NCBI GenBank assembly: GCA_944382875.1
Contig: CALWNQ010000012.1
Coordinates: 1 to 64,000 of the forward strand
Length of the DNA: 64,000 bases
Source of the DNA: an uncultured Clostridia bacterium
GTDB taxonomy: Bacteria; Bacillota; Clostridia; Oscillospirales; Ruminococcaceae
Reading direction: 5' to 3'
The number at the start of each line of letters is the position of its first letter. Position 1 is the first letter of the stretch. The translations under genes were made by a program, and so were the position numbers. This document shows, piece by piece, positions 24,884 to 33,820 of the stretch. The notes under the pieces are model-generated. The model saw only the letters and a program-made list of their open reading frames with translations, had not been told where the DNA came from and made no database searches.

Positions 24884-26680
24884 ATGTCATGGCAGGCCAA
24901 AGAGCGGCTTTCCAGCGCAGCAAAGAACGTTAACGCGGCGATTCGCCGACTTGTGAATAAGGTTCGGCAAAATGAAACCGGTAGTGAAGCAGTGAAAGCT
25001 GCGGCGGTATTTGCCAAGAAGGCGGGTGGACAAGCTGCTGTTTTCTGTGAATATACCGGAAACGCAGTAGTGGAAAGTACATCAGATCTGCGTGCCGCTG
25101 CAGGAAAATCGATCACAAAAGCAGCGGGTACAGTTCGAAAAGCTGTGTGTCAGGCGGGAAAGGCTACAAAAGCTGCGGCATGTCGTAGATGCAAAATTTT
25201 GCATACGCCGTTTGTAAAAATGTATCATGCACCGAAACAGTTTGTGGAACATTTCCGTCATGGTGGTGCGTCTGAAGCTTTTTCATATGTGTATTGTGGA
25301 ATTCGGAATAACCACAGCTTCTTTGGAACCATTTTTAATTATGCGGCTCCCGTTTTGGGCGTAGTTGTCCTTTTTAATGTTGTAACAGCTGCTATGAATG
25401 TGACCTATGCGCTGGATATAACGGCGGATGGGCAGCATGTGGGATATGTTACGGATGAGGCGGTGCTGACGGAAGCGCAGGATATGCTTCGGCAGCGGAT
25501 TATTCGTACAGCGGATGATACATCCAACTTTGAAATGAATCCGGAAATTTCGGTGGTGGCAGTGAATGCCGATCTGGTTTCGGATGTGGATGATATGACG
25601 GACAACCTGATTCGGATGTCTAACGAGGATATTTCCGAGGCACAAGGTCTTTACATCGATGGAGATTTCTATGGTGCTGTTACCGATACCGCACTGATCG
25701 AAAACATTTTATATAAAACGCTGGATAGTTACCGTACTGGCGCTGAAAATGAAACCGTTTCTTTCGTGAAAGATATTGAACTTCGGCAGGGTTTGTATCT
25801 GACTGACAGTATTGTTTCGAGTGAAGAGATGGAGAATCTGCTGCTTTCCAATCAGGAGGCAGAAATCACTTATACGGTTGTTGAAGGTGACAGCCCGATT
25901 TTAATTGCGGACAAGAACGGTATTCCCTATTCGGAGTTTAAGGCTCTCAATCCCGGAATTGAGGAAACATGTCTGATTGGGCAGCAAACACTGATTGCAA
26001 CAGAAAAACCTTTCCTCTCGGTTAAAGTAACTCGTGAGGAAACATACACCGAAGATATTGCATATGAGACTGAAACTACAGAAGACAACAGCCAGTACGA
26101 AGGATATACCAAAACCGTACAGGAAGGACAAAATGGCGTCCGTGAGATTACTGCTTCGGTAGAATATGTAGATGGGTATGAAACATCTCGTGAAGTTCTC
26201 TCAACAGAAGTGCTGCAGGAACCGGTAACAGAGAAAATTGTCAAAGGAACCAAACAGAAAGTTTCTTATTCGACTGGAAAAGTCCTCTCTGCGTCGTCCG
26301 GCAGCGGCAGCTACGGCGGTAGCTTTATCTGGCCAGTCGGGGGCAACGGCGGATATATCAGCTGCTATTACAGCTCTGGTCATAAAGCGATTGATATTGC
26401 GAATTCTTATGGTACCAATATTTACGCATCTGCTTCGGGAACCGTAATTTTGGCGGGCTGGTATTCCACATATGGTAAAGCAGTTATTATTGACCACGGC
26501 AACGGAGTTCAGACGCTGTATGCGCACAACTCTTCGCTGAATGTGTCGGTTGGACAGTATGTGTCTCAGGGACAGGTGATTGCTGCAATGGGCAGCACCG
26601 GTTATTCAACTGGAAATCATTGTCACTTTGAGATTCGGATCAATGGTGGACGGTATAACCCGTTGAATTACCTGAATTAA
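24884..26680 (+). CDS. Cell-wall endopeptidase: LysM, G5 and M23 peptidase domains
   Basis: A 598-residue membrane-anchored protein. About 145 Ala/Lys-rich residues at the N-terminus (probably cytoplasmic amphipathic helices) precede a membrane segment (VLGVVVLFNVVTAAMNV). Outside follow a spacer region, a LysM-like domain (ITYTVVEGDSPILIADKNG), a G5-like domain rich in alternating Thr/Glu (TREETYTEDIAYETETT), and a C-terminal M23 domain with HKAIDIANSYG and the TLYAHNSSL and NHCHFEIR metal-ligand motifs. It should cut peptidoglycan cross-links. A WalR-like box precedes it. The large N-terminal part is unusual for this family. Confidence 0.9.
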   Translation: MSWQAKERLSSAAKNVNAAIRRLVNKVRQNETGSEAVKAAAVFAKKAGGQAAVFCEYTGNAVVESTSDLRAAAGKSITKAAGTVRKAVCQAGKATKAAACRRCKILHTPFVKMYHAPKQFVEHFRHGGASEAFSYVYCGIRNNHSFFGTIFNYAAPVLGVVVLFNVVTAAMNVTYALDITADGQHVGYVTDEAVLTEAQDMLRQRIIRTADDTSNFEMNPEISVVAVNADLVSDVDDMTDNLIRMSNEDISEAQGLYIDGDFYGAVTDTALIENILYKTLDSYRTGAENETVSFVKDIELRQGLYLTDSIVSSEEMENLLLSNQEAEITYTVVEGDSPILIADKNGIPYSEFKALNPGIEETCLIGQQTLIATEKPFLSVKVTREETYTEDIAYETETTEDNSQYEGYTKTVQEGQNGVREITASVEYVDGYETSREVLSTEVLQEPVTEKIVKGTKQKVSYSTGKVLSASSGSGSYGGSFIWPVGGNGGYISCYYSSGHKAIDIANSYGTNIYASASGTVILAGWYSTYGKAVIIDHGNGVQTLYAHNSSLNVSVGQYVSQGQVIAAMGSTGYSTGNHCHFEIRINGGRYNPLNYLN

Positions 26681-26693
26681 ATTGAAATGACGG

Positions 26694-26724
26694 AAAACAG
26701 CTCGTGCAGACGGGCTGTTTTTTT
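26694..26724 (+). terminator. Rho-independent terminator after the M23 gene
   Basis: AAAACAGCTCGT pairs with ACGGGCTGTTTT (one wobble) and runs into Ts. Confidence 0.85.
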
Positions 26725-26790
26725 ATAAACAGCCTCAGTCGAGTTGGCGGAAATACCGGTGAATAATGGCGGTTTTGTTTTGTAAAACCC

Positions 26791-26819
26791 TTTTCATTTA
26801 CGCTGGAATATGATATGAT
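26791..26819 (+). promoter_or_regulatory. Possible promoter for the GT4 gene
   Basis: TTTTCA (26791-26796), 17 bases, TATGAT (26814-26819), about 60 bases before the ATG. Confidence 0.4.
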
Positions 26820-26878
26820 AAAGTTGTATAGGCTGCAAATTGGGCCTGTAACACCTTAACGGTAAGAAGGGATCAAAG

Positions 26879-28468
26879 ATGAAACAGAATCTTCTGATTG
26901 TAACCGAGCATTATCCCTGCGGTACCCAGGAGAGTTTTTTGGAAAATGAGATAGAAGAGCTGAAAAAATTATATAAAGTCCATGTGATTACCACCGATTT
27001 GGATCGCCAGATGTCCCAGTCGCTGCCCAAAGATGTAGTCTTTTACCGGCCGGCGGAGCGAGTGAGTGGTTTAAAGCGTGCATTGATCCGTCTGGCATGC
27101 CGTTTTAGCCGTGGATATGCGGAAGAGGCGGCAATTGCCAAGGCGGAAGGAAGATTGACACCGGAATTCCAGAAGCATCTGCTGCGGACTCTGGTAAAAA
27201 GCCGCCTGCTTTACAACTATATCCGAACGCAGGATCTGTTTGAACAGGAGGAGCCGCTGCTCATTTATGCGGCGAATTTCAACGATTATCTGTATGGGCT
27301 TTGCTGCCTGAAGGATTTTTCGGATGATATTCGGGTGGTTGCGCGCTGCCATAATGCCAATATGTTCAATCCCAAAAGCGGGAAGCGGCGGGATACCTGC
27401 AATGGCGTTATCAATCACAAGATCGACGCGGTTTATTTTGCTAGTGAACATTCCAGACAGTTGTATTTAGATAATTTTGTACAAACAGGAGAAGATATTT
27501 CCCGCTTCCAGGTTGCACGCTTGGGCGTCCCCGGTCAGGAACGGGAGGATCTGGAACCGCTGCCGGAGTTTTTCCTCCGGATTGTTACTTGTTCTCCTAC
27601 TGAGCCGGACAAGCGCCTGAAGCTTTTGATTGATGCGTTGGCTACAGTAGAAAGCGGTTGTATCGAATGGGTGCATATTGGCACAGGTTCTCAGCAAAAG
27701 GAGATTATGGAGTATGCGAAAACCCGGCTCAGTGAGAAAAAAGGAATTCGATGCCGTTTCCTGGGGCGGCTTACCAGGAAAGAAATATACCAATACTACA
27801 GGGAGAATTATGTGGACCTTTTCCTGAGTGTTAGCGTGGCCGAAAGTGTTCCTACCGCAATGATGGAGGCAATGGCCAATCGGATCTTTGTGGCGGCCAC
27901 GAATGTGGATGGTGTTTCGGCAGTTGTAGATGAGGAAAATGGGATGCTTCTGCCATCTTCTGTGACACCGGAACTGCTTGGAAAGGCACTGGACGGCTTC
28001 TGCCACATCAGCAAAGACAAGATTGCCCAAAAAGGGCTTGCGGCATATCGCAGCTGGCAGCAGAAATTTGACGCGGAAAAGAACTGCGTGGAGTTTTCAG
28101 AGCGGCTGGCACGCTTGTCCGGACAGACCGATGAGGAGATCGCGGCAGAGAGAGAGGAAGCGGAACGGAAAAAAACTGCGGAACCACATTATTCGGGGGA
28201 TCCGCTCCAAATGCCGGCAGCAAGAGCCCATATTCATGAAATGCCGGTTAGTTTCCGGGAATCGCTCAAAGCGGATGGAATTCTTTCTGAGTCTGAAACG
28301 GAATCTGCAGAGCCGGTTGAGCCGGAATCTACTCCGCTGACTACGGAAGAGGAGGAATTGACACCTCCGGAATCGCTGGATGTTTTGGAAGCAGATCAGC
28401 AAGCAAAAACTGAGACAGCAGAAGCTTCTGCATTGCTTGAAGAGCTGGAGAAGCTTTCGGAAAAGTAA
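26879..28468 (+). CDS. GT4-family glycosyltransferase with acidic C-terminal tail
   Basis: A 529-residue GT-B glycosyltransferase. The N-terminus LIVTEHYPCGTQESFLENEI and the C-terminal GT4 features (VHIGTGSQQKEIMEYAK, FLGRLTRKEIYQYYRE, and SVAESVPTAMMEAMANR with the E-x7-E region) are clear. From about residue 420 to the end it carries a Glu-rich low-complexity tail not needed for the fold. Located before a polyprenyl sugar-phosphate transferase, it probably helps build a surface polysaccharide. Start after AAGAAGGGAT. Confidence 0.8.
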   Translation: MKQNLLIVTEHYPCGTQESFLENEIEELKKLYKVHVITTDLDRQMSQSLPKDVVFYRPAERVSGLKRALIRLACRFSRGYAEEAAIAKAEGRLTPEFQKHLLRTLVKSRLLYNYIRTQDLFEQEEPLLIYAANFNDYLYGLCCLKDFSDDIRVVARCHNANMFNPKSGKRRDTCNGVINHKIDAVYFASEHSRQLYLDNFVQTGEDISRFQVARLGVPGQEREDLEPLPEFFLRIVTCSPTEPDKRLKLLIDALATVESGCIEWVHIGTGSQQKEIMEYAKTRLSEKKGIRCRFLGRLTRKEIYQYYRENYVDLFLSVSVAESVPTAMMEAMANRIFVAATNVDGVSAVVDEENGMLLPSSVTPELLGKALDGFCHISKDKIAQKGLAAYRSWQQKFDAEKNCVEFSERLARLSGQTDEEIAAEREEAERKKTAEPHYSGDPLQMPAARAHIHEMPVSFRESLKADGILSESETESAEPVEPESTPLTTEEEELTPPESLDVLEADQQAKTETAEASALLEELEKLSEK

Positions 28469-28489
28469 AACCCTGTTTGGCCGAAAGGG

Positions 28490-28518
28490 TAGAAATTCTG
28501 TACCGGATGTGCTATAAT
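28490..28518 (+). promoter_or_regulatory. Promoter for the sugar-phosphate transferase gene
   Basis: TAGAAA (28490-28495), 17 bases ending TGC, TATAAT (28513-28518); the -35 is weak but the extended -10 is perfect. Confidence 0.55.
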
Positions 28519-28614
28519 AATAAAGTTAAACGCAGATTAGGATCTTTTCTGCAATCATTAGGAATTATTTGGAATTTTGTGATTCCGGGAATATGGAAGG
28601 GGTACCGGTAAACC

Positions 28615-30027
28615 ATGGTAAGGAATTTTGTGAAAAAGCTGCAGCGCACGTTCCTCCTGACCTTCAAGGGACTGTTCTTTGTTGTGCTGTTTGCGATCTT
28701 TTTTGGCTTGTTCGGACTGACCGAACGGGAGCTTTGGCGTGCGTCCAGAACAGCTGCCATCTCGATGTCCACCTTTGCGGTGGCAGGGATCTGCTTTATC
28801 AAGATTTACGGCGGATTTGCCATTGGCCGGAAAAAAAGCAAGGAAATCATCTATTCGGTGATGCTGGCCACAGTCATTACCGATTTGATTACCTATTTTC
28901 AGATTTTTATCATGCTGATTAACTATGAAAAGCGTGCGCCGCTGATGCAGGATGTTTTTACCTTTATCGGCGTGGTATTGCTGCAGATTATTTTTATCTA
29001 CCTTGCTACCTATTTCGGAAATTATCTGTATTTTGTTATTAACCCGCCTGATACTGTCGTTGTTGTGTACGGCGAAAAAGAGGGGTTGGTCAATTTTGTT
29101 TCCAAGATCAACCGTTATAAAAAGCAATATAATATCCGCACACTCTGTTCGATTAAGGATGAAAATCTCAAGCAGATCATCCGGGATCATCAAACCGTTT
29201 TCCTGTATGCCCTTTCGGAGTCGGACAAAGACCGCTTGGTGGAATACTGCTATAAGCATCGCAAGAATGTGTATTTCACACCGGATCTGGCCGATATTGT
29301 CATCAAACATTCCCACCATGTACTGGTTGATGATGTCACTGTTCTGGAATCCCGTGTAACCGGTCTTACCTTTGAGCAGCAGCTCATCAAGCGCACTTGC
29401 GACATCATTGTTTCGTTGGTGGCGGTGATTCTGTCCAGCCCGATTATGCTGATCGAAGCGATTGCCATTAAGCTGGAAGACGGCGGCCCCGTTTTTTTCA
29501 AGCAGCCGCGTGTTACCCAGGATGGCAAGATCTTTAATGTGCTGAAATTCCGCACCATGATTGTGGACGCCGATAAAAATAATAAGCGTCTGGCTTCTCA
29601 GGGGGACAGCCGTATTACCAAGGTTGGTAATGTGTTGCGCAAACTCCGTATTGACGAATTGCCTCAGTTCATCAACATCTTGAAAGGAGAGATGAGTGTG
29701 GTTGGTCCGCGTCCTGAGCAGGCGGAGATTACCGAAAAATATGTGGAAGTGCTGCCGGAATTTCGTTACCGTCTGAAAGTGAAGGCGGGATTGACCGGCT
29801 TGGCACAGATTCTGGGCAAATATAATACCACACCCAAGGACAAGCTAATCCTTGACCTGATGTACATCGAGCAGTACAGTATCTGGGTGGATTTGAAGAT
29901 TATGCTGCAGACAGCCAAGGTGCTCTTTAAATCAGATAGTACCGAAGGCGTTATCGGCGAGCTGCCTATCGACTTGGAAAAACACCGGGAGCTGCTTGAG
30001 GAAAAGGAAGCCGAAGAAAACCTGTAA
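28615..30027 (+). CDS. Polyprenyl glycosylphosphotransferase (undecaprenyl-phosphate sugar-1-phosphate transferase)
   Basis: A 470-residue membrane enzyme of the WbaP/EpsL-like family. Four hydrophobic segments lie in the first 150 residues, then a nucleotide-binding-like region (VVVYGEKEGLVNFVSK), and the catalytic C-terminal domain with FKQPRVTQDGKIFNVLKFRT, LRKLRIDELPQFINILKGEM, VGPRPEQ and VKAGLTGLAQILGKYNT. It starts surface-polysaccharide repeat synthesis by moving a sugar phosphate onto undecaprenyl phosphate. The GT4 gene upstream is a likely partner. Sugar specificity is not visible. Confidence 0.9.
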   Translation: MVRNFVKKLQRTFLLTFKGLFFVVLFAIFFGLFGLTERELWRASRTAAISMSTFAVAGICFIKIYGGFAIGRKKSKEIIYSVMLATVITDLITYFQIFIMLINYEKRAPLMQDVFTFIGVVLLQIIFIYLATYFGNYLYFVINPPDTVVVVYGEKEGLVNFVSKINRYKKQYNIRTLCSIKDENLKQIIRDHQTVFLYALSESDKDRLVEYCYKHRKNVYFTPDLADIVIKHSHHVLVDDVTVLESRVTGLTFEQQLIKRTCDIIVSLVAVILSSPIMLIEAIAIKLEDGGPVFFKQPRVTQDGKIFNVLKFRTMIVDADKNNKRLASQGDSRITKVGNVLRKLRIDELPQFINILKGEMSVVGPRPEQAEITEKYVEVLPEFRYRLKVKAGLTGLAQILGKYNTTPKDKLILDLMYIEQYSIWVDLKIMLQTAKVLFKSDSTEGVIGELPIDLEKHRELLEEKEAEENL

Positions 30028-30043
30028 AAAAGGAGCGGGCGGT

Positions 30044-30991
30044 GTGCTGAAATTTTTTAAAACTGTAGACGGGAAGATGGAGCAATTAAAACGGGAGGAA
30101 CATGGATGCTGGGTGATGGCAGTCAAGCCAACCGCTGACGAGCTGCAGTATATGCGCTCCGCAATGAACCTTGATCCCGACTTCCTGAACGCATCGTTGG
30201 ACGAAGAAGAGCTTTCCCGAACCGAAAAGGAAGAGGATCAGGCCTTTGTTGTCGTGGATGTGCCATATCAAGTGGAAAAGGATGACGAAGAAGAGGAAGA
30301 GGACAAATCGGTTGTTTTTACTACAATACCGCTCGGCATCATTATTACGCCGGATTATTTCGTCACCATTAGCACTAAACAGAGCGCGCTGCTTGACAAC
30401 CTTGCTTCCGGTATGGTGCGCGGCGTTCAGACTAAAATGCACACCCGGTTCCTGCTTACGATTTTGCTGCGGATTGCCCAGCGGTTCCTTGTGCATCTGA
30501 AACAGATTGATAAGATCGCAGCGAGTATGGAAACGCAGATGCACTCTTCGATGAAAAACGAAGCGTTGATCCAGCTGATGGGCTTGCAAAAATCACTGGT
30601 CTATATCTCCTCGTCGCTCCGGTCTAACGAAGCGACGCTGAAACGGATTTCCCGCGGCAATCTGGTCACCCTTTACGACGAGGACGAAGACCTGATGCAG
30701 GATGTCCTGATTGAAATCCATCAGGCAATGGAAATGAGCGAAATCTATGGCAACATCCTGTCGAGTACGATGGACGCCTATGCTTCGATTATCTCGAACA
30801 ACCTGAACATCGTGATGAAGGTGCTTACCTCCGTTACCGTTTTGATGACCATTCCGACGATGGTATTCAGCTATTACGGGATGAATGTAACCGGTTTACA
30901 GATGCCGGTCTGGTGGTTCCCGACCTTTTTGTCTGTTTTTCTGGCAGTGATCGCCATCGCGCTTCTGGTAAAATTTAAAATGTTCAAATAG
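30044..30991 (+). CDS. corA: CorA-family Mg2+/divalent cation transporter
   Basis: A 315-residue CorA. A cytoplasmic N-domain (with an acidic KDDEEEEEDK run near 85-94), a long helix, and the two C-terminal membrane helices with the YGMN signature (FSYYGMNVTGLQMPVWW) are present. The final KFKMFK is the usual basic tail. The GTG at 30044 is nine bases after AAGGAG and is the likely start; the ATG at 29996 overlaps the previous gene. It imports Mg2+ (or Co2+/Ni2+) as a pentamer. It lies in close order after the sugar transferase. Confidence 0.92.
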   Translation: MLKFFKTVDGKMEQLKREEHGCWVMAVKPTADELQYMRSAMNLDPDFLNASLDEEELSRTEKEEDQAFVVVDVPYQVEKDDEEEEEDKSVVFTTIPLGIIITPDYFVTISTKQSALLDNLASGMVRGVQTKMHTRFLLTILLRIAQRFLVHLKQIDKIAASMETQMHSSMKNEALIQLMGLQKSLVYISSSLRSNEATLKRISRGNLVTLYDEDEDLMQDVLIEIHQAMEMSEIYGNILSSTMDAYASIISNNLNIVMKVLTSVTVLMTIPTMVFSYYGMNVTGLQMPVWWFPTFLSVFLAVIAIALLVKFKMFK

Positions 30992-31016
30992 GGGCTCGCA
31001 GAGTCCCTGTTTTGTT
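30990..31016 (+). terminator. Weak terminator-like hairpin after corA
   Basis: AGGGGCTC pairs with GAGTCCCT (one mismatch), followed by GTTTTGTT. The T tract is poor. Confidence 0.45.
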
Positions 31017-31030
31017 ATGGGAGGAATCTT

Positions 31031-32158
31031 ATGCCGCTGCTTAATTTTCTCATCAAGCCGGCTTCGGGAAGCTGCAATATCCGCTGCCGTTACTGTTTTT
31101 ACCATGATATCGGGGAAAACCGGGATGTTGCTTCTTACGGGAAGATGTCGGAGGAAACGCTGGAGCTGCTCGTCCAAAAGGCGCTGGAAGCAGCCGAGGG
31201 GAGCGTTTTTTTCGGGTTCCAGGGCGGAGAGCCGACGCTGGCCGGGCTGGATTTCTATCGCCGGGTGGTAGAGCTTCAGCAGAAATACAACCGCAAGAAG
31301 CTCCGGATTTTCAATGCGATCCAAACCAACGGGATTCTGCTCGATGCGGAGTGGGCGGACTTCCTTGCGCAGAATCATTTTCTGGTAGGGCTTTCGCTGG
31401 ATGGAACCAAAGAAATCCACGACGCGAACCGGCTCGACCCGCTTGGCAAGGGGACCTTTAACCGGGTGCTGAAAACAGCTCAGCTTTTGACCGCAAAACA
31501 GGTGGAGTTTAACGTTCTCACAGTGGTAACCCGGCAGTCGGCTCGGTATATTGACCGGATTTATGGCTTTTTCAGACGGTCCGGCCTTTTGTGGCAACAG
31601 TACATCCCCTGTCTGGACCCGTTGGGTGAGGAGCGGGGCAGCAATCCCTATTCCCTCACACCGGAGGCATATACGTCTTTCCTCAAAACCTTGTTTGACC
31701 TGTGGTACCGGGATGTCAAAGCCGGGAATTTTATTTACATCCGATACTTTGAAAATCTGGTGGGAATGGCAATGGGTCAGCCGCCGGAAAGCTGTGGACT
31801 GAGCGGCCGATGTGTGATTCAGAATGTAGTCGAAGCGGACGGTTCTGTCTATCCCTGCGATTTTTACGCGCTCGATGAGTGGAAGCTCGGCAATATCCGT
31901 ACCGATTCGATTGCCGACATGATGAATGGGGAAATTGCTCAGCGTTTTTTGCGCCTGCCGCAGCAGCTGCCCGAGAAGTGCGGACAGTGTGAATTCTATC
32001 CGATCTGCCGGGGAGGATGCCGGCGCGACCGGGAACCCATGCAGGGGGATTGCCTGCCGCTCAACTATTTCTGCCCGGCATACGAGGAGTTTTTTGCCTA
32101 CGCACTGCCGCGAATGAAGGAGATTGCCTATGAAGCCATGCGAAACTCCCATTTTTGA
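31031..32158 (+). CDS. Radical-SAM/SPASM protein, anaerobic sulfatase-maturase type
   Basis: A 375-residue radical-SAM enzyme. CNIRCRYC (Cys 15, 19, 22) binds the SAM cluster, FFGFQGGEPTLAGLDFY is the GGEP motif, and the C-terminal SPASM domain has Cys in CGLSGRC, YPCDFYALDEWKLGNI, CGQCEFYPICRGGCRRD and NYFCPAYEEF for two further clusters. This matches anSME, which oxidises Cys or Ser of a sulfatase to formylglycine. No sulfatase gene is in the window, so its client may be elsewhere, or it could be a related peptide-modifying enzyme. The next gene overlaps its last 29 bases. Confidence 0.85.
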   Translation: MPLLNFLIKPASGSCNIRCRYCFYHDIGENRDVASYGKMSEETLELLVQKALEAAEGSVFFGFQGGEPTLAGLDFYRRVVELQQKYNRKKLRIFNAIQTNGILLDAEWADFLAQNHFLVGLSLDGTKEIHDANRLDPLGKGTFNRVLKTAQLLTAKQVEFNVLTVVTRQSARYIDRIYGFFRRSGLLWQQYIPCLDPLGEERGSNPYSLTPEAYTSFLKTLFDLWYRDVKAGNFIYIRYFENLVGMAMGQPPESCGLSGRCVIQNVVEADGSVYPCDFYALDEWKLGNIRTDSIADMMNGEIAQRFLRLPQQLPEKCGQCEFYPICRGGCRRDREPMQGDCLPLNYFCPAYEEFFAYALPRMKEIAYEAMRNSHF

Positions 32159-33467
32159 TTTTCTGCAAGCATATGCGGAGAGCGGAATTTCCCGTCTGCA
32201 TATGCCGGGGCATAAAGGGCGCCCAATTCCCGGCGGGGAGGCGTTTCCATTTGCATTGGATATCACCGAAATCCGGGGCGCTGATGTACTGCGGGAAGCG
32301 GAGGGGATCATCGGCCGGTCGGAGGAGATTGCAGCGGAGCTGTTCGGAACCCGTGCCACCTGTTATTCGGCGGGGGGCTCCACTCTGTCGATTCTGGGGA
32401 TGCTCCGGACGGCAAAACGGTTTGGCGGCAAGCTGCTGGCGGTACGGAACTGTCACATTGCCTTCCTGAACGGCTGTACCCTTTTGGATTGGCAGCCGGA
32501 GTGGCTCTGTCCGCCATATGACCGGGAAACAGGGCTTGCTTCGGTTGTAACAGCGGAGGAAATCGGCACTCGGATGGACCGAGATCCCGAGATCCGCACC
32601 GTCTACCTCACCAGCCCCGATTATTACGGGGCGGAAGCGGATATCCGGGCGATTGCGGCCGAAGTTCACCGGCGCGGCGGGCTGCTTCTGGTGGACAACG
32701 CGCACGGCGCCCATCTGAAATTTCTGCCGGAGGACCGGCACCCGATGACGCTGGGAGCCGATCTCTGCTGTGACAGTGCCCACAAGGCGCTGCCGGTGCT
32801 GACCGGAGGGGGGTACCTGCACAGCCGGCTGGATCTGCCCAAGAGTATTTTGAAAGATGATATGGCGCTGTTTGGTTCAACCAGCCCGTCCTACCTGATT
32901 CTGGCTTCGCTCGACCTCTGCAACCGCTGGCTTGCGGAACAGGCGCGGGAGGCTTTTGCTGCGATGGAATCGCGCACCCGGCGGACAGAAGCGGTGCTCC
33001 AACGGAAAGGGGTGCAGCTGCATCCCTGGAAAACGGACCCGGCCAAAATCACCATCGACTGCCGGAAAAGCGGCTGGGAAGAGGAAGAAATGGCAAAGCT
33101 GCTCCGGCGGAACCGGATCGAACCGGAATTTTGCGGCGGCGGTAAAATTGTGCTGATGTTTTCGCCGTTCTCTGATGAAGAAGATTTTGCCCGGCTGGAG
33201 GATGCGTTTGCTTCCTTTGTGCCGCGGGAGCCGCTGCCGTATCCGGAAGCGGAGGTTTCCCCCCGCACCGTGATGACGCTGCGGGAAGCGCAGTTTGCGC
33301 CGTTTGAGGAAATCTCCGTTTCGGAGGCAGCCGGCCGGATCGCGGCGGAGAGCCGGATTACCTGTCCGCCGGCGGTCCCGGTGGTGGCAGCGGGGGAATG
33401 GATCGGAGAAAATGAAAAAAAACTTCTCCAAAACAGTGGTAATTTTTCTCTAAAAGTGGTAAAATAA
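32130..33467 (+). CDS. Orn/Lys/Arg decarboxylase-type PLP enzyme (YaaO-like)
   Basis: A 445-residue fold-type I PLP enzyme. LHMPGHKGRPIPGG, YSAGGSTLSILGML and the lysine block CDSAHKALPVLTGGGYLHS are the family's N-terminal and active-site motifs. The length fits the short B. subtilis YaaO/SpeA type that makes agmatine from arginine or cadaverine from lysine. It lies before darA, as yaaO does in B. subtilis. The ATG at 32130 is preceded by AAGGAGA. The substrate is not fixed by the sequence. Confidence 0.85.
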   Translation: MKPCETPIFDFLQAYAESGISRLHMPGHKGRPIPGGEAFPFALDITEIRGADVLREAEGIIGRSEEIAAELFGTRATCYSAGGSTLSILGMLRTAKRFGGKLLAVRNCHIAFLNGCTLLDWQPEWLCPPYDRETGLASVVTAEEIGTRMDRDPEIRTVYLTSPDYYGAEADIRAIAAEVHRRGGLLLVDNAHGAHLKFLPEDRHPMTLGADLCCDSAHKALPVLTGGGYLHSRLDLPKSILKDDMALFGSTSPSYLILASLDLCNRWLAEQAREAFAAMESRTRRTEAVLQRKGVQLHPWKTDPAKITIDCRKSGWEEEEMAKLLRRNRIEPEFCGGGKIVLMFSPFSDEEDFARLEDAFASFVPREPLPYPEAEVSPRTVMTLREAQFAPFEEISVSEAAGRIAAESRITCPPAVPVVAAGEWIGENEKKLLQNSGNFSLKVVK

Positions 33468-33496
33468 TGGTATACGAAAAAAAGGAGGCCCCCTGT

Positions 33497-33820
33497 ATGA
33501 AACTTATTTATGCAATTGTCAGCAGCGACGACAGCTCGTCGGTTTCGGGCGCACTCACCCAGAATGGCTTTTTTGCCACCAAGCTCGCTTCTACCGGCGG
33601 ATTTTTGATGGCTGGAAATACGACCTTCCTCATTTGTACCGAGGATGAAAATGTAGACCGCGTCATCAGCATTATCGCAGAACATTCTAAGAAGCGCAAA
33701 CAGATGGTATCCTCCTCTGCCGGGTACGGCCTGGGCTCATACACTCCGTTCCCTGTGGAAGTGACCGTTGGCGGTGCGACGATCATCGTGACCGACGTGC
33801 AGCGCTTTGAAAAACTTTAA
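33497..33820 (+). CDS. darA: PII-like cyclic-di-AMP receptor DarA (YaaQ/PstA)
   Basis: A 107-residue PII-like protein. It begins MKLIYAIVSSDDSSSVSGAL and has FFATKLASTGGFLMAGNTTF, GYGLGSYTPFPVEVTVGG and TIIVTDVQRFEKL, as in DarA/PstA. It binds c-di-AMP; the target it controls is not known. The ATG at 33497 follows AAGGAGG, and the in-frame extension to 33467 has none. holB overlaps its stop by one base, as expected from the yaaQ-holB linkage. Confidence 0.92.
   Translation: MKLIYAIVSSDDSSSVSGALTQNGFFATKLASTGGFLMAGNTTFLICTEDENVDRVISIIAEHSKKRKQMVSSSAGYGLGSYTPFPVEVTVGGATIIVTDVQRFEKL

Noticed and set aside
26838..26853. TGTAAC near the GT4 gene as a second WalR box
   Set aside because: The second half site does not match TGTWAH at five-base spacing.
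30896..32359. A 487-codon open frame on the minus strand
   Set aside because: It runs across the end of corA and the anSME-like gene, both strongly supported on the plus strand.
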